Position numbers and translations under genes: made by a program. Below, one piece after another: positions 25,115 to 33,871 of a stretch of DNA of 41,872 bases. The notes below the pieces were generated by a model. That model saw nothing but the letters and a program-made list of their open reading frames with translations, was not told where the DNA came from and did not search any database. Origin of the DNA: an uncultured Bacteroides sp. (GTDB taxonomy: Bacteria; Bacillota; Clostridia; Lachnospirales; Lachnospiraceae); the NCBI GenBank assembly GCA_945913015.1, contig CAMECH010000023.1, positions 1 through 41,872 on the forward strand, given 5' to 3'. Within the stretch, counting starts at the first letter, position 1, and the number at the start of each line of letters is the position of its first letter.

Positions 25115-26107
25115 TTATTTTTTGACATGCACGTGAGTATATAAGTGATCACTGCAATATTCGTAGTTTCCCTCACACTTTGAGCAGAATCTGAATTCAA
25201 GCTCCGGAGCATCCAATTCTGTTCTGTGGCATACGGCACAGCAGTGTCTTGCCGCATTTGAAACCCTGATAAATCCTCTTCCAGCCTGACGGTTGTCATT
25301 TGTTTCAACAGTTCTTGTCTGACGGTTGTAATTGTGTTTCTGCTCTTTCATCGCCTTTCTGAACATTTTCTGTCCTTTCGTGCGCTGGCTCTTTCTTGTC
25401 ATAAGCCAGAATACGAAAAAGTTAAGCATTGAAACAAATGCCGCTGTAGCATTGATATAAGCCAGCGAGCATATTGAAGAAAATGTAGCTGCATAAGGAA
25501 GAAGCCCAAGCGACAAAAATCCGTTCAAAAGAACCTGCGCCACATTTATATCAATAACGCCGAGCAGCGGTGAAAGATAACCCACAATTATCGTAAGCAC
25601 AATGTAAATTCCATCAAAATATGCAAGCCACTTTATTTTAATCGGAATGATAAAGAAAAGCAGAACCTGCGCATCAGGAGCTATCATTGCAAATGCCATG
25701 AACAGCGCAAGGTTAATGTAGTATGTGCTTAACGGAAGGCTCACTCCGAATATAAGATAAATAATTATTGCAGCGGCTACATTGAGAAGCACACCCATAA
25801 AAAAGTATACATTAAACCTAAATGACCCCCATACATTTTCAAGGACCGTTCCTATCATATAGTACATATACAGTGAAAAGAATATCCAGAAAACGCTTGT
25901 TGAAGGAGGCTGCATTATAAATGTCACTATTCTCCATATCTGTCCGTGAAGTATGGCCTCTGCGTCAAGCGACAGATATGCATCATACACATTCGGGAAA
26001 AATATCTCAAGAATAAACCCAAAAGCATAAATCGCAATTATGTAATACATAAGATTCTTTATTGCATATTTACCATATTTGCGTTCCAATTTGTCAAACC
26101 AGTTCAT
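25115..26107 (-). CDS. Rhomboid-like membrane protein with C-terminal Cys/His zinc-binding tail
   Basis: The 330-residue protein has about six hydrophobic segments between residues 20 and 235. The early part (EAILHGQIWRIVTFIMQPP) looks like the first loop of rhomboid proteins. I see no GxSG serine motif or paired catalytic His, so it is probably a non-proteolytic rhomboid-fold protein. The C-terminal tail carries CCAVCHRTELD, then FCSKC and YCSDHLYTHVHVKK, a likely treble-clef or zinc-ribbon site. AGGAGA lies 5 bp before the ATG at 26107; the TTG at 26110 is less likely. It has its own consensus promoter. Function unknown. Confidence 0.72.
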   Translation of the reverse strand: MNWFDKLERKYGKYAIKNLMYYIIAIYAFGFILEIFFPNVYDAYLSLDAEAILHGQIWRIVTFIMQPPSTSVFWIFFSLYMYYMIGTVLENVWGSFRFNVYFFMGVLLNVAAAIIIYLIFGVSLPLSTYYINLALFMAFAMIAPDAQVLLFFIIPIKIKWLAYFDGIYIVLTIIVGYLSPLLGVIDINVAQVLLNGFLSLGLLPYAATFSSICSLAYINATAAFVSMLNFFVFWLMTRKSQRTKGQKMFRKAMKEQKHNYNRQTRTVETNDNRQAGRGFIRVSNAARHCCAVCHRTELDAPELEFRFCSKCEGNYEYCSDHLYTHVHVKK

Positions 26108-26183
26108 CAAAATCTCCTAATTCAAAAGCATATTTAAGTTCCGCCGCTAATATCATAAACAGAATGGACGGACTTAATAAAAT

Positions 26184-26212
26184 ATTATACGGTTGAATAC
26201 ATTGTTTGTCAA
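26184..26212 (-). promoter_or_regulatory. Consensus sigma-A promoter for the rhomboid-like gene
   Basis: TTGACA (26212-26207), a 17-bp spacer and TATAAT (26189-26184) on the minus strand match consensus perfectly. It lies about 75 bp before the gene, in the 319-bp divergent intergenic region. Confidence 0.88.
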
Positions 26213-26301
26213 TTAAAGCGGACACTCTTACAATCTTTTCCCAAACTTTAAAAAACATACATATATAAAGTACTAAATTTTTATAAAGCCTCGACTTTTT
26301 C

Positions 26302-26330
26302 TTGCTAATTTCGACAGCTCGTAATATAAT
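26302..26330 (+). promoter_or_regulatory. Candidate sigma-A promoter for the activase gene
   Basis: TTGCTA (26302-26307), a 17-bp spacer and TATAAT (26325-26330) lie about 95 bp before the 1,411-residue gene. The rest of the divergent intergenic region is AT-rich with no other clear element. Confidence 0.75.
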
Positions 26331-26426
26331 TAATCAGATTGCAAAAAATTATTAAATTATTTCCTAATTATAATACTGTGTCATCACATTAATAACAATT
26401 TATTATTTTTCGGAGGTTTTTAAGTA

Positions 26427-29400
26427 ATGGACTCAACAAAAAGGAAAGCATACCGTCTTGGAATTGATATAGGCTCGACAACAGTCAAAATTGCCGTACT
26501 TGACGATTCTGACAACATTATGTTTTCGGATTATGAACGTCACTTTGCCAACATTCAGGAAACTTTACAGAATCTTTTGACAAAGGCTGTCGAAAAGCTT
26601 GGTACATTTGACGTTTATCCTGTAATTACAGGTTCCGGCGGTCTTACGCTTGCAAAGCACCTTGAGGTTCCGTTCACACAGGAGGTTGTTGCCGTATCGA
26701 CAGCACTTCAGGATTACGCACCACAGACAGATGTTGCGATTGAACTTGGCGGCGAGGACGCCAAAATAATATATTTTACTAACGGAATTGACCAGCGTAT
26801 GAATGGTATCTGTGCCGGTGGTACAGGCTCTTTCATCGACCAGATGGCTTCACTTTTACAGACTGATGCCAGCGGTCTTAATGAGTATGCCAAAAATTAC
26901 AAATCTATATACCCTATTGCTGCGCGCTGCGGTGTATTTGCAAAATCAGACATACAGCCTCTTATCAATGAGGGAGCAACAAAGGAGGATCTTGCCGCAT
27001 CTATTTTTCAGGCAGTTGTAAACCAGACCATAAGCGGTCTTGCCTGCGGTAAGCCTATACGCGGCAACGTCGCATTTTTGGGCGGTCCACTGCACTTCCT
27101 TTCAGAACTTAAGGCTGCATTTATAAGAACACTCAACCTTACGCCGGAACAGACAATTGCACCTGACCACTCGCATCTTTTTGCTGCGGTCGGTTCTGCA
27201 ATGAACTATAAGCAGGATGTGTGCGTTTCAGTTGACTCTATAATTCAAAAGCTTGCAGGCAAAATCCAGATGGATTTTGAAGTAGCCCGCATGGAGCCTC
27301 TTTTTGAGAATGAAATAGCATATGCTGACTTTACTGCAAGGCACAACACACATAAAGTAAAAACAGGTAATCTTGCAACATATTCAGGAAACTGCTACCT
27401 CGGAATCGACGCAGGTTCAACTACAACAAAGGTTGCCCTCGTTGCCGAAAACGGAGACCTGCTCTATTCATTTTACAGCAGCAACAACGGCAATCCGCTT
27501 GCTACTACAATCCGTGCCATCAAAGACATTTATTCCAAGCTTCCGCCGCGTGCAAAGATTGTACATGCATGCTCAACAGGTTACGGCGAAGCTCTTATCA
27601 AAGCTGCTCTTATGCTTGACGAGGGTGAAGTTGAGACAGTTTCGCATTACTATGCGGCTGCGTTTTTTGACCCTGACGTTGACTGCATAATTGATATCGG
27701 CGGCCAGGATATGAAATGTATCAAGATTAAGAACCAGACTGTTGACAGCGTACAGCTTAATGAGGCTTGTTCTTCAGGATGCGGTTCATTTATCGAAACA
27801 TTTGCAAAATCACTCAATTACGAAATAACTGATTTTGCACAGGAGGCGCTGTTTGCACAGCATCCTATTGACCTCGGAACACGCTGTACCGTTTTCATGA
27901 ACTCAAAAGTTAAGCAGGCACAGAAGGAAGGCGCATCCGTTGCCGACATCTCTGCGGGTCTCGCATATTCGGTAATTAAAAATGCACTTTACAAAGTAAT
28001 TAAAATTGCCGACCCTAAAGACCTCGGCAACCACATTGTTGTACAGGGTGGTACCTTCTATAATGATGCGATTCTCAGGAGCTTTGAAAAGATTACAGGC
28101 GTGTCTGTTATCCGTCCTGATATTGCGGGAATAATGGGTGCTTTCGGTGCTGCCCTTATCGCACGTGAACGCCATGACGGCATTTCAGATTCAACAATGC
28201 TTAGTATTGATAAGATTAACGCCCTCACAATCGAGACAAAAATGACACGCTGCAAGGGCTGTACTAATAACTGCCACCTCACAATCAACCGCTTTTCAGG
28301 CGGACGCCAGTTCATCACGGGCAACCGCTGTGAGCGTGGTCTTGGCAAAGAAAAGAACAAAGAAAATATACCTAACCTTTTTGACTATAAGCTGCACAGA
28401 ATGTTTGACTATGAGCCTCTGACTGCCGACAATGCACCAAGAGGTGTCGTTGGTATTCCGCGTGTGCTTAATATGTATGAAAACTATCCGTTCTGGTATA
28501 CTTTCTTTACAAAACTCGGATATCAGGTCGTTCTGTCACCGCAGTCAAGCCACAAGCTCTATGAACTTGGTATTGAATCAATTCCAAGTGAATCAGAGTG
28601 TTACCCGGCAAAACTTGCGCACGGACACATTACATGGCTCATCCGTCATGGTGTAAAGTTTATCTTCTATCCTTGTATTCCATACGAACACAAGGAAATT
28701 GAAAATACAAACAACCATTATAACTGTCCGATTGTAACATCTTATGCCGAAAATATTAAGAACAACGTTGAGGAAATCGCAACTGAGCACATTGATTTCC
28801 GCAATCCGTTCCTCACATTTGAAAGCCAGCAGATTATGTCAAAGCGTCTTGTTGAGGAATTTAAAGCCGAAATTCCCGAAAAGGAAATCAAAGATGCTAC
28901 CAAAGCTGCATGGCTTGAGCTTCTGCAGGCAAAGGAGGACATCCGCCGCAAGGGCGAGGAAACTCTCGAATATCTTGAAAAGACAGGCAGACGCGGCATA
29001 GTTCTTGCAGGACGTCCGTATCATATTGACCCTGAGATTAACCACGGTATTCCTGAACTGATTAACTCATACGGCATTGCGGTTCTTACCGAGGATTCCG
29101 TGTCACATCTCGGAAAAGTTGACCGTCCTCTTATAGTTATGGACCAGTGGATGTACCATTCACGCCTTTACGCTGCTGCAAGCTTCGTAGCTACAAAGGA
29201 TAATGTTGACCTCATTCAGCTTAACTCTTTCGGCTGTGGTCTTGATGCCGTAACGACAGATGCCGTCAATGATATTCTTTCAAAGGCCGGCAAAATCTAT
29301 ACCGTATTAAAGATTGACGAAGTAAACAATCTCGGTGCTGCAAGAATACGTATACGTTCGCTCATTGCTGCGCTCCGTGTGCGTGATTCAAAGCATTACA

Positions 29401-30662
29401 AACGCCACATTGAGTCTCCAGCATTCAAGCGCGTTGAGTTTACACCTGATATGAGAAAGAATTACACTATTCTCTGCCCTCAGATGTCGCCTATACATTT
29501 TGACCTCTTAGGCCCTGCCCTTTCTTCATGCGGCTACAACTTTGAGGTTCTTGACAACGACAACAAATCATCAATTGACGTTGGTCTGAAATATGTCAAC
29601 AACGATGCGTGCTACCCTTCACTGATGGTAGTCGGTCAGATAATGAGTGCCATTCTTTCAGGCAAATATGACCTTTCACGCACTGCTGTCATCATAACAC
29701 AGACAGGCGGAGGATGCCGTGCTTCAAACTATATCGGATTTATAAGACGTGCACTTGAAAAAGCCGGACACCCTGAGATTCCTGTAATTTCACTTAGTGC
29801 AAGTGGAATTGAAACCAACTCCGGCTTTACATATAATTATCTCATGTTAAAAAAGGCTATGATGGCAGTTGTATACGGTGATGTATTTATGAATGTACTC
29901 TACCGCACTCGCCCATACGAAGCAACTCCGGGTTCTGCCAATGCACTCCATGAGAAATGGAAAAACATCTGCGTTGAACAGCTTGTCAAAGATAAGGTAA
30001 GCATGCGTGAATACAGGAAGAATATTTACTCAATAGTAAAAGAATTTGATGAGCTTCCTCTTCTTGATATTAAGAAGCCTCGTGTGGGAATTGTAGGTGA
30101 AATCCTCGTTAAATTCCTTCCTTCTGCCAACAATTACCTTGTTGACCTGCTTGAGTCTGAAGGTGCGGAAGCCGTAATGCCTGACCTTATGGGATTTCTT
30201 CTTTACTGTGCCGAGAATGCAAACTTTAAGCATAAATATCTGGGAACTTCAGGCAAATCGGCAATGGTAAGCAACCTTATAATCACCTTCCTTGAGTGGT
30301 TCAGAAAAGATGCCAAAGCTGCTCTTGAGGCAAGCAGCCGCTTTACGCCACCTTCTTCAATCAAGGAAACTGCCGCACTCGCTAAGGATATTGTATCGCT
30401 TGGCAACCAGACAGGTGAGGGATGGCTTCTTACAGGTGAAATGATTGAGCTCATTCACAGCGGAGCGCCGAATATTGTGTGCTGCCAGCCTTTTGCATGC
30501 CTGCCTAACCACATTGTCGGCAAAGGCGTAATCAAGGAGCTGCGTGCCGCATACCCGGAAGCAAACATTATTGCAGTTGACTATGACCCGGGTGCAAGTG
30601 AAGTTAACCAGCTTAACAGAATTAAGCTTATGCTCTCCACTGCACAGAAACAGTTAAGTTAA
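26427..30662 (+). CDS. Acyl-CoA dehydratase activase-related protein (double BcrA/BadF ATPase plus DUF2229)
   Basis: The 1,411-residue protein starts with two ASKHA-fold ATPase domains of the 2-hydroxyacyl-CoA dehydratase activator type. The first (about residues 8-270) begins [18 protein letters not shown], with [15 protein letters not shown]. The second (about 325-580) begins [20 protein letters not shown], with [17 protein letters not shown] Cys cluster [12 protein letters not shown] follows near 610. Next come a DUF2229-type region and a C-terminal half resembling dehydratase subunits ([39 protein letters not shown]). CGGAGG precedes the ATG. Canonical activators are ATP-driven reductases with a 4Fe-4S cluster; the substrate of these giant fused forms is not established. 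It is monocistronic, with promoter and terminator. Confidence 0.9.
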   Translation: MDSTKRKAYRLGIDIGSTTVKIAVLDDSDNIMFSDYERHFANIQETLQNLLTKAVEKLGTFDVYPVITGSGGLTLAKHLEVPFTQEVVAVSTALQDYAPQTDVAIELGGEDAKIIYFTNGIDQRMNGICAGGTGSFIDQMASLLQTDASGLNEYAKNYKSIYPIAARCGVFAKSDIQPLINEGATKEDLAASIFQAVVNQTISGLACGKPIRGNVAFLGGPLHFLSELKAAFIRTLNLTPEQTIAPDHSHLFAAVGSAMNYKQDVCVSVDSIIQKLAGKIQMDFEVARMEPLFENEIAYADFTARHNTHKVKTGNLATYSGNCYLGIDAGSTTTKVALVAENGDLLYSFYSSNNGNPLATTIRAIKDIYSKLPPRAKIVHACSTGYGEALIKAALMLDEGEVETVSHYYAAAFFDPDVDCIIDIGGQDMKCIKIKNQTVDSVQLNEACSSGCGSFIETFAKSLNYEITDFAQEALFAQHPIDLGTRCTVFMNSKVKQAQKEGASVADISAGLAYSVIKNALYKVIKIADPKDLGNHIVVQGGTFYNDAILRSFEKITGVSVIRPDIAGIMGAFGAALIARERHDGISDSTMLSIDKINALTIETKMTRCKGCTNNCHLTINRFSGGRQFITGNRCERGLGKEKNKENIPNLFDYKLHRMFDYEPLTADNAPRGVVGIPRVLNMYENYPFWYTFFTKLGYQVVLSPQSSHKLYELGIESIPSESECYPAKLAHGHITWLIRHGVKFIFYPCIPYEHKEIENTNNHYNCPIVTSYAENIKNNVEEIATEHIDFRNPFLTFESQQIMSKRLVEEFKAEIPEKEIKDATKAAWLELLQAKEDIRRKGEETLEYLEKTGRRGIVLAGRPYHIDPEINHGIPELINSYGIAVLTEDSVSHLGKVDRPLIVMDQWMYHSRLYAAASFVATKDNVDLIQLNSFGCGLDAVTTDAVNDILSKAGKIYTVLKIDEVNNLGAARIRIRSLIAALRVRDSKHYKRHIESPAFKRVEFTPDMRKNYTILCPQMSPIHFDLLGPALSSCGYNFEVLDNDNKSSIDVGLKYVNNDACYPSLMVVGQIMSAILSGKYDLSRTAVIITQTGGGCRASNYIGFIRRALEKAGHPEIPVISLSASGIETNSGFTYNYLMLKKAMMAVVYGDVFMNVLYRTRPYEATPGSANALHEKWKNICVEQLVKDKVSMREYRKNIYSIVKEFDELPLLDIKKPRVGIVGEILVKFLPSANNYLVDLLESEGAEAVMPDLMGFLLYCAENANFKHKYLGTSGKSAMVSNLIITFLEWFRKDAKAALEASSRFTPPSSIKETAALAKDIVSLGNQTGEGWLLTGEMIELIHSGAPNIVCCQPFACLPNHIVGKGVIKELRAAYPEANIIAVDYDPGASEVNQLNRIKLMLSTAQKQLS

Positions 30663-30668
30663 TATAAA

Positions 30669-30706
30669 ATGAGTTTCACACTATGTCAGTGTGAAACTCA
30701 TTTTTA
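30669..30706 (+). terminator. Rho-independent terminator after the activase gene
   Basis: A perfect 14-bp stem (30669-30682 with 30688-30701) with loop ATGTC is followed by TTTTT. It starts 6 bp after the stop codon. Confidence 0.93.
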
Positions 30707-30718
30707 AATAAATTTTAA

Positions 30719-30927
30719 AGGCGATTGCGAAACTCTTCTTTAAGCACATGCGGCTGTACAATATAAACACTCCAACGCAGTACACGCTTGCGCTGCTTGT
30801 ACCTCGTAGCGGTGCATAATATGCTAAAAGACAGCATATAAGCACCGACGGGTACAAAGCATACTGCTTATGGATTTGTTTATATTGTACAACTCGCACT
30901 GTTAAAAGAAGAGTTTCGCAATCGCCT
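30719..30927. repeat. 209-bp foldback (long imperfect palindrome), MITE-like
   Basis: The two ends are near-perfect inverted repeats: AGGCGATTGCGAAACTC at the left and GAGTTTCGCAATCGCCT at the right. Complementarity continues inward through TGTACAATATAAACA and GCGGTGC..ATGCT to a small central loop near 30826-30832. No coding gene is credible inside. It fills the space between two convergent genes, directly after the activase terminator and 8 bp from the next stop codon. It is most likely a miniature inverted-repeat element or other non-autonomous foldback. No clear target-site duplication is seen. Confidence 0.8.
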
Positions 30928-30935
30928 GATAATTT

Positions 30936-31406
30936 TTATCCTCTTTTCATCCTGTCAAGATAGTGCATCTCCGAGCCAGCCTTTCTGGTTGGCTTCTCGC
31001 CAACATCATCCATCCACATTACGCCATTAACAGACTTGGCTATTTTAAGCATGCAGTCAGGACAATATCTGCCATATCTTATATCCGTTCCGCACTTCTG
31101 GCATTTTATGTAAATCTCCGACCCATCCGGGACTTCAATGCGTCCCTGCCTCAAAAGAAGATTAATATATTCAATAGAAACCTTCGTCTCCTGATTAATT
31201 ATTATGGCAGGCTGAGGCCCGTTTTCCTCAAGAAACTGCTTTACCTTTCCAAAATCCGAAAGCTCGGTTCGTCCGCATTTCGGACATTGAAACTGCTCTC
31301 CGAATATATACTGCATGCTTGCCCCACACGCAGGGCACTCTTTAACCCTCTCATACTTAGGTAAATTATGTTTTGCATCCTGCTTCTTTCCTTTTTGAAC
31401 TGCCAT
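30936..31406 (-). CDS. Flagellar operon protein, YvyF/TIGR03826-like
   Basis: The 156-residue protein begins with a zinc-ribbon-like part (ECPACGASM and FQCPKCGRTE). A helix-turn-helix-like stretch follows (AIIINQETKVSIEYINLLLRQGRIEV), then a second Cys cluster (IKCQKCGTDIRYGRYCPDC near residues 100-118). This order matches the flagellar-operon YvyF-type family, usually encoded near flgM and flgK. No flagellar structural gene is adjacent here. It starts 25 bp after the PilZ gene, with AGAGGTGATG upstream, so the two are probably cotranscribed. The role is likely motility regulation, but that is inference from the family. Confidence 0.75.
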   Translation of the reverse strand: MAVQKGKKQDAKHNLPKYERVKECPACGASMQYIFGEQFQCPKCGRTELSDFGKVKQFLEENGPQPAIIINQETKVSIEYINLLLRQGRIEVPDGSEIYIKCQKCGTDIRYGRYCPDCMLKIAKSVNGVMWMDDVGEKPTRKAGSEMHYLDRMKRG

Positions 31407-31431
31407 TATTCCATCACCTCTCAGAATAATT

Positions 31432-32331
31432 CTATTTAAGATTTAGTCCGCCATAACGATTATAATTAATTTTTTTCTTGGATTCGTTATTGCTTTCCAG
31501 ATTAACATTTTTGTATCTCTCATTATTTATCTTATGATTACCATCCCCTGCCAATGCTCTGATTCTTCTGTCGTTCTCCTCGCTTTCTGAAGGCTGTCTT
31601 CTAAGATCACCAAAGCCTTTCGGCGTTCTGCCATTCTCAAGTTCAATCCCCTTCTGCTTCACAATAAGCCTGCGCTGCTTCTCATTAATATATCTTGACA
31701 ATGCTACTACCTTTTGGTTCATCTTACAGCCGTATAAGAATCTGTCCTCACCATATTCGGCTTTTCTTACAATAAGCCCGAAAATCGAAAAGCTGCTGCC
31801 CGCATCTGAAAACACAAGATGGACTACTATATTTTCAGGCTCCTCAATATTTTCTTTGCTTATAATTGAAAATCCTGATTCGCTTAAGTCCTTTATTGTA
31901 ACATCTACTGCCTTTGTGTTAACCCCGAGCTGTGCAACCCCAGCTATCCCCATTGTCAGCCTGAATGCATTTCTCCGGTTTTCCTCCATTCCAAGTGTCA
32001 GTGAAGTAATCCTGTACACTGTGTGTTTCTTGTATACCACTGTCTCGACATTTACTCTTTTCCATACAACCGGAACACGCCCCTGTCTTGCAAGAATCAG
32101 ATTAACAACCACATTTGCAGATGAAAAACTTACCACCTTATCCTTTGATCTGACAGGAACAGTGTATATTCCGCCGCCATCAGCATTACCGATAACGCTT
32201 GATTTAAACTCATACGGTGTATTATTAATGATAACTTCAAGCTTAATCTCTTCCCCTTGCTGTATCTCGGATAGCCTCATCTGTTCACCTGCCTTAATTT
32301 CATAGTAATCTGCATCTACAATAATATGCAT
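31432..32331 (-). CDS. PilZ-domain c-di-GMP-binding protein, YcgR-like
   Basis: The N-terminal half (about residues 18-115) is beta-rich like a YcgR N-terminal domain. The PilZ domain begins at RRNAFRLTM near residue 120, supplying the RxxxR c-di-GMP motif. The second motif is DLSESGFSI near 150. A disordered, Asn/Lys/Arg-rich tail of about 70 residues ends the protein. Such proteins typically slow flagellar rotation or control exopolysaccharide when c-di-GMP rises. The ATG at 32331 has no clear ribosome-binding site; an ATG at 32280 after AGGTGA is a real alternative. The flagellar-operon protein gene follows. Confidence 0.8.
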   Translation of the reverse strand: MHIIVDADYYEIKAGEQMRLSEIQQGEEIKLEVIINNTPYEFKSSVIGNADGGGIYTVPVRSKDKVVSFSSANVVVNLILARQGRVPVVWKRVNVETVVYKKHTVYRITSLTLGMEENRRNAFRLTMGIAGVAQLGVNTKAVDVTIKDLSESGFSIISKENIEEPENIVVHLVFSDAGSSFSIFGLIVRKAEYGEDRFLYGCKMNQKVVALSRYINEKQRRLIVKQKGIELENGRTPKGFGDLRRQPSESEENDRRIRALAGDGNHKINNERYKNVNLESNNESKKKINYNRYGGLNLK

Positions 32332-32400
32332 TTATTCTAACACATACTTTACAATTCTTCAATCACAGCTTCATTGTCAGTCTTTTTAACATATAATAAA

Positions 32401-32443
32401 TCGGCTGCAACGAATGCTTTATCTCAGAATTCGTCACAGCCGA
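32401..32443. terminator. Hairpin after the yebC gene, possible terminator
   Basis: TCGGCTG and CAGCCGA, then ACGAAT and ATTCGT, form a stem with a small internal loop. On the minus strand it is followed by a weak T-rich stretch (TTTATTATATG). It lies in the 145-bp gap between yebC and the PilZ gene. Confidence 0.5.
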
Positions 32444-32476
32444 AATGTAATCCGCAAAATTATCGCAGGATATTTA

Positions 32477-33217
32477 TTATTCCTCTTCTTCCGGGGCATC
32501 CCAGTTATGATATACATTCTGTACATCATCATCTTCATCAAGAAGTCCCAGAATTCTGTTCATCTTCTTTATATCATCCTCTGATGTAAGTTCTACATAA
32601 TTCTGTGGAATCTTCGTGACTTCAGCAGAAGCCATAGGAATATTCTGCTCCTCCAAAGCTGTACGCACAGCATCGAAATCATCAGGTGCTGTTGTGATTT
32701 CAAAGCTGTCATCCTCCTCAGAGAAATCATCAGCTCCTGCATCAAGGGCAATCATCATAAGATCATCAGCTTCCATGCTGCATTCTTCCTTTGATATAAT
32801 TATAAGTCCCTTGTCATCAAACATAAATGATACACAGCCCGGTGTACCTATGCTTCCGCCGCCCTTTGTAAATGCGCTGCGGATGTTGGAAGCTGCACGG
32901 TTACGGTTATCTGTAAGCGCCTCAACAATAATTGCAGAGCCGCTTGGGCCATATCCCTCATATACTACTGATTCATAGTTTGAAGCATCTGAACCTGCAG
33001 CCTTTTTGATTGCACGTTCAATTGTGTCATTCGGCATATTGTTAGCCTTAGCCTTAGCAACAACTGTTCTTAACTTGCTGTTGTTATTGACGTCAGGGCC
33101 GCCTTCCTTAACAGCAACCATGATTTCCTTACCGATTCTCGTAAATATCTTACCCTTTGCAGCATCATTGGCAGCCTTCTTGTGCGCAATGTTTGCAAAT
33201 TTTGAATGTCCTGACAT
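32477..33217 (-). CDS. yebC: YebC/PmpR-family protein
   Basis: The 246-residue product starts MSGHSKFANIAHKKAANDAA, the near-invariant YebC start. It continues with RIGKEIMVAVKEGGPD, NMPNDTIERAIKKAAG and YEGYGPSGSAIIVEALTDN. The C-terminal domains are acidic, ending in EEEE. The family is described as a transcriptional regulator, and recent work links it to relief of ribosome stalling at proline-rich stretches. AAAGGAG precedes the ATG. It is 51 bp downstream of the HIT gene without a clear terminator between them. Confidence 0.95.
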   Translation of the reverse strand: MSGHSKFANIAHKKAANDAAKGKIFTRIGKEIMVAVKEGGPDVNNNSKLRTVVAKAKANNMPNDTIERAIKKAAGSDASNYESVVYEGYGPSGSAIIVEALTDNRNRAASNIRSAFTKGGGSIGTPGCVSFMFDDKGLIIISKEECSMEADDLMMIALDAGADDFSEEDDSFEITTAPDDFDAVRTALEEQNIPMASAEVTKIPQNYVELTSEDDIKKMNRILGLLDEDDDVQNVYHNWDAPEEEE

Positions 33218-33268
33218 AGAATAAAACTCCTTTAAACTGTAAATCTAATAAAGCATTTAATCCGGTTA

Positions 33269-33688
33269 TTACAGATTAGCCTTAATTTTCTCAATCATAT
33301 CTGCATACTCCGCATCCGTAAGGTACTTTCTGTCCGGATTCATAAGGAACACGCCGCCCCATTCAAATTCATCCTTGTATTTAGGTGTAAGGTGAAAATG
33401 AAGATGATGACCCGTATCACCATATGCACCATAATTAACCTTATCAGGCTTGAATGCCGCCATTATTGCTCTTGCAACTCTCGCAACATCCTCAAAATAA
33501 GCTGCTCTTTCCTCAGCAGTAATCTCATTCATATCACCAACATGCTTCTTGTGGGCAACAATACATCTGCCCGGATGGCTCTGCTCCTTAAAAAGATATA
33601 CCTTTGAAGTCTCAAGCTCACAAATCTTAATACCAAACTTAGCAACTAATTCGCCTTCTACGCAATATGCACAATTCTGATCTACCAT
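33269..33688 (-). CDS. HIT-family nucleotide-binding protein
   Basis: The histidine-triad motif HLHFHLTPKY lies near residue 100 of a 139-residue protein, with the N-terminal CAYC and SHPGRCIVAHKKHVGDM typical of HIT hydrolases acting on nucleoside phosphoramidates or dinucleotides. I chose the ATG at 33688 because GGAGG lies 5 bp upstream. The frame stays open to 33787, but that extension runs through a cluster of perfect hairpins. The leader is unusual (see the hairpin cluster and the duplicated ribosome-binding region). It is probably in the same transcript as yebC. Confidence 0.9.
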   Translation of the reverse strand: MVDQNCAYCVEGELVAKFGIKICELETSKVYLFKEQSHPGRCIVAHKKHVGDMNEITAEERAAYFEDVARVARAIMAAFKPDKVNYGAYGDTGHHLHFHLTPKYKDEFEWGGVFLMNPDRKYLTDAEYADMIEKIKANL

Positions 33689-33690
33689 AA

Positions 33691-33721
33691 TATCCTCCAT
33701 TCCGAGAACGTTTTTTTGTTC
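33691..33721. repeat. Direct repeat copy 1 (HIT ribosome-binding region)
   Basis: TATCCTCCATTCCG-(4 nt)-GTTTTTTTGTTC here recurs at 33831-33860, exactly 140 bp away, with only a few differences. On the minus strand it carries GGAGG, the ribosome-binding site used by the HIT gene. Confidence 0.75.
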
Positions 33722-33730
33722 GAGGAACGC

Positions 33731-33830
33731 GCCGGAAATTTCAGATTTCCGGCTGCGATATCCAAATTTGTGCCGTTCTCTGCACAAATTTGCGTGTGAA
33801 AAATCTTCATATCAATAAGATTTTTCACAC
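33731..33830. repeat. Cluster of three perfect hairpins between pnp and the HIT gene
   Basis: Three separate perfect inverted repeats lie head to tail: GCCGGAAAT/ATTTCCGGC (33731-33753), CAAATTTGTGC/GCACAAATTTG (33763-33792) and GTGTGAAAAATCTT/AAGATTTTTCACAC (33794-33830). None is followed by a T tract on the minus strand, so they are not ordinary terminators. A 48-codon minus-strand frame (33828-33682, GTG start) runs through them. It overlaps the HIT start and is preceded by the duplicated GGAGG. Confidence 0.7.
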
Positions 33831-33860
33831 TATCCTCCATTCCGCAGACGTTTTTTGTTC
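33831..33860. repeat. Direct repeat copy 2
   Basis: Second copy of the repeat at 33691-33721. It lies 11 bp from the pnp stop codon, and its GGAGG is followed by GTG codons rather than by an annotated gene. Confidence 0.75.
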
Positions 33861-33871
33861 ACGCTTTTTGT

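Noticed and set aside
30681-30899. 72-codon minus-strand frame inside the foldback element
   Set aside because: It runs through the activase terminator and the palindrome arms and has no ribosome-binding site; chance frame in a repeat.
33689-33787. Longer N-terminus for the HIT protein
   Set aside because: The extension crosses two of the perfect hairpins, while GGAGG is ideally placed for the ATG at 33688.
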